This document shows positions 6,195 to 6,278 of a DNA stretch of 6,278 nucleotides, in pieces. Position 1 is the first letter of the stretch. Every line of letters begins with the position of its first letter. Position numbers and translations under genes: made by a program. The notes beneath the pieces were generated by a model. That model was not told the DNA's origin. It ran no database searches and worked only from the letters and a program-made list of their open reading frames with translations. Source of the stretch: Bacillota bacterium (GTDB taxonomy: Bacteria; Bacillota; Negativicutes; Sporomusales; UBA7701). The DNA lies in NCBI GenBank assembly GCA_023415075.1, contig JAEZLU010000178.1, positions 1 through 6,278 on the forward strand. Direction: 5' to 3'.

Positions 6195-6278
6195 TCAGTG
6201 CGTGATACCGTCGATATCGGCCGGCCGGCTGGCGACAATCTTGATGACCACCCGGTACGGCAGGCAGACAATCTGCTG
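6195..6278 (-). CDS. NusG domain II-containing protein, C-terminal 27 residues only
   Basis: Only the last 27 codons and the TGA stop (6197-6195) are inside the window. The frame reads QQIVCLPYRVVIKI and ends in DIDGITH. The IVCLPxRVVIxI strand pattern is the typical ending of stand-alone NusG domain II proteins (Pfam NusG_II), which carry an N-terminal membrane anchor and an extracytoplasmic beta domain and are unrelated in role to transcription factor NusG. The call is strengthened by the next gene, a Gx transporter family gene 11 nt downstream, since the two commonly occur as a pair. The start, anchor and full length cannot be seen. In Gram-positive electron-transfer loci the equivalent partner is EetA; equivalence here is inferred. 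Confidence 0.75.
   Translation of the reverse strand, partial: QQIVCLPYRVVIKIVASRPADIDGITH

Overview
The window holds nine protein-coding genes, all on the minus strand, so transcription runs from high to low coordinates. Two genes are cut by the window edges. In transcription order they are: the end of a NusG-domain-II protein, a Gx transporter family (EcfT/HepS1-like) membrane protein, a small DUF4321 membrane protein, maf, radC, mreB, mreC, mreD, and most of a class B penicillin-binding protein 2 gene (mrdA/pbp2 type). No RNA genes, mobile elements, CRISPR arrays or convincing intrinsic terminators were seen, and no stretch over 300 bases lacks a gene. The longest gaps are 83 nt (5585-5667) and 82 nt (2879-2960).

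Organism: the order maf-radC-mreBCD-PBP2, with DUF4321 and the Gx/NusG-II pair upstream, is the arrangement expected in Bacillota (Firmicutes). The fairly GC-rich, GCC/CGG-rich codon use suggests a GC-rich anaerobic lineage, possibly Negativicutes (Sporomusa/Thermosinus-like). That placement is inferred from layout and style, not from a database match, and is only moderately secure.

Layout: (a) 6278-5668 is a two-gene unit. The NusG-II stop overlaps the Gx gene's ribosome-binding site, so the two are probably coupled. This pair resembles the EetA/EetB pair of Gram-positive extracellular electron transfer loci. (b) 5667-5585 is a short intergenic region with a reasonable sigma-A-type promoter candidate facing the DUF4321 gene. 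(c) 5584-1 is a tight seven-gene run (DUF4321-maf-radC-mreB-mreC-mreD-PBP2). The maf/radC and mreC/mreD junctions are 4-nt ATGA overlaps, the other gaps are 14 to 82 nt, and no terminator is seen between genes.

How the genes work together: MreB (membrane-associated actin-like filament), MreC and MreD (membrane scaffold) and PBP2 (septum-independent transpeptidase) are the core of the Rod complex that builds the lateral wall of rod-shaped cells. Maf (nucleotide pyrophosphatase) and RadC (JAMM-domain protein) are frequent genomic neighbours of mreBCD with less clear links to cell shape. DUF4321 is an uncharacterised two-helix membrane protein. This is mostly a conserved housekeeping locus. I do not see an obvious novel system; the least understood parts are DUF4321 and the Gx/NusG-II pair.
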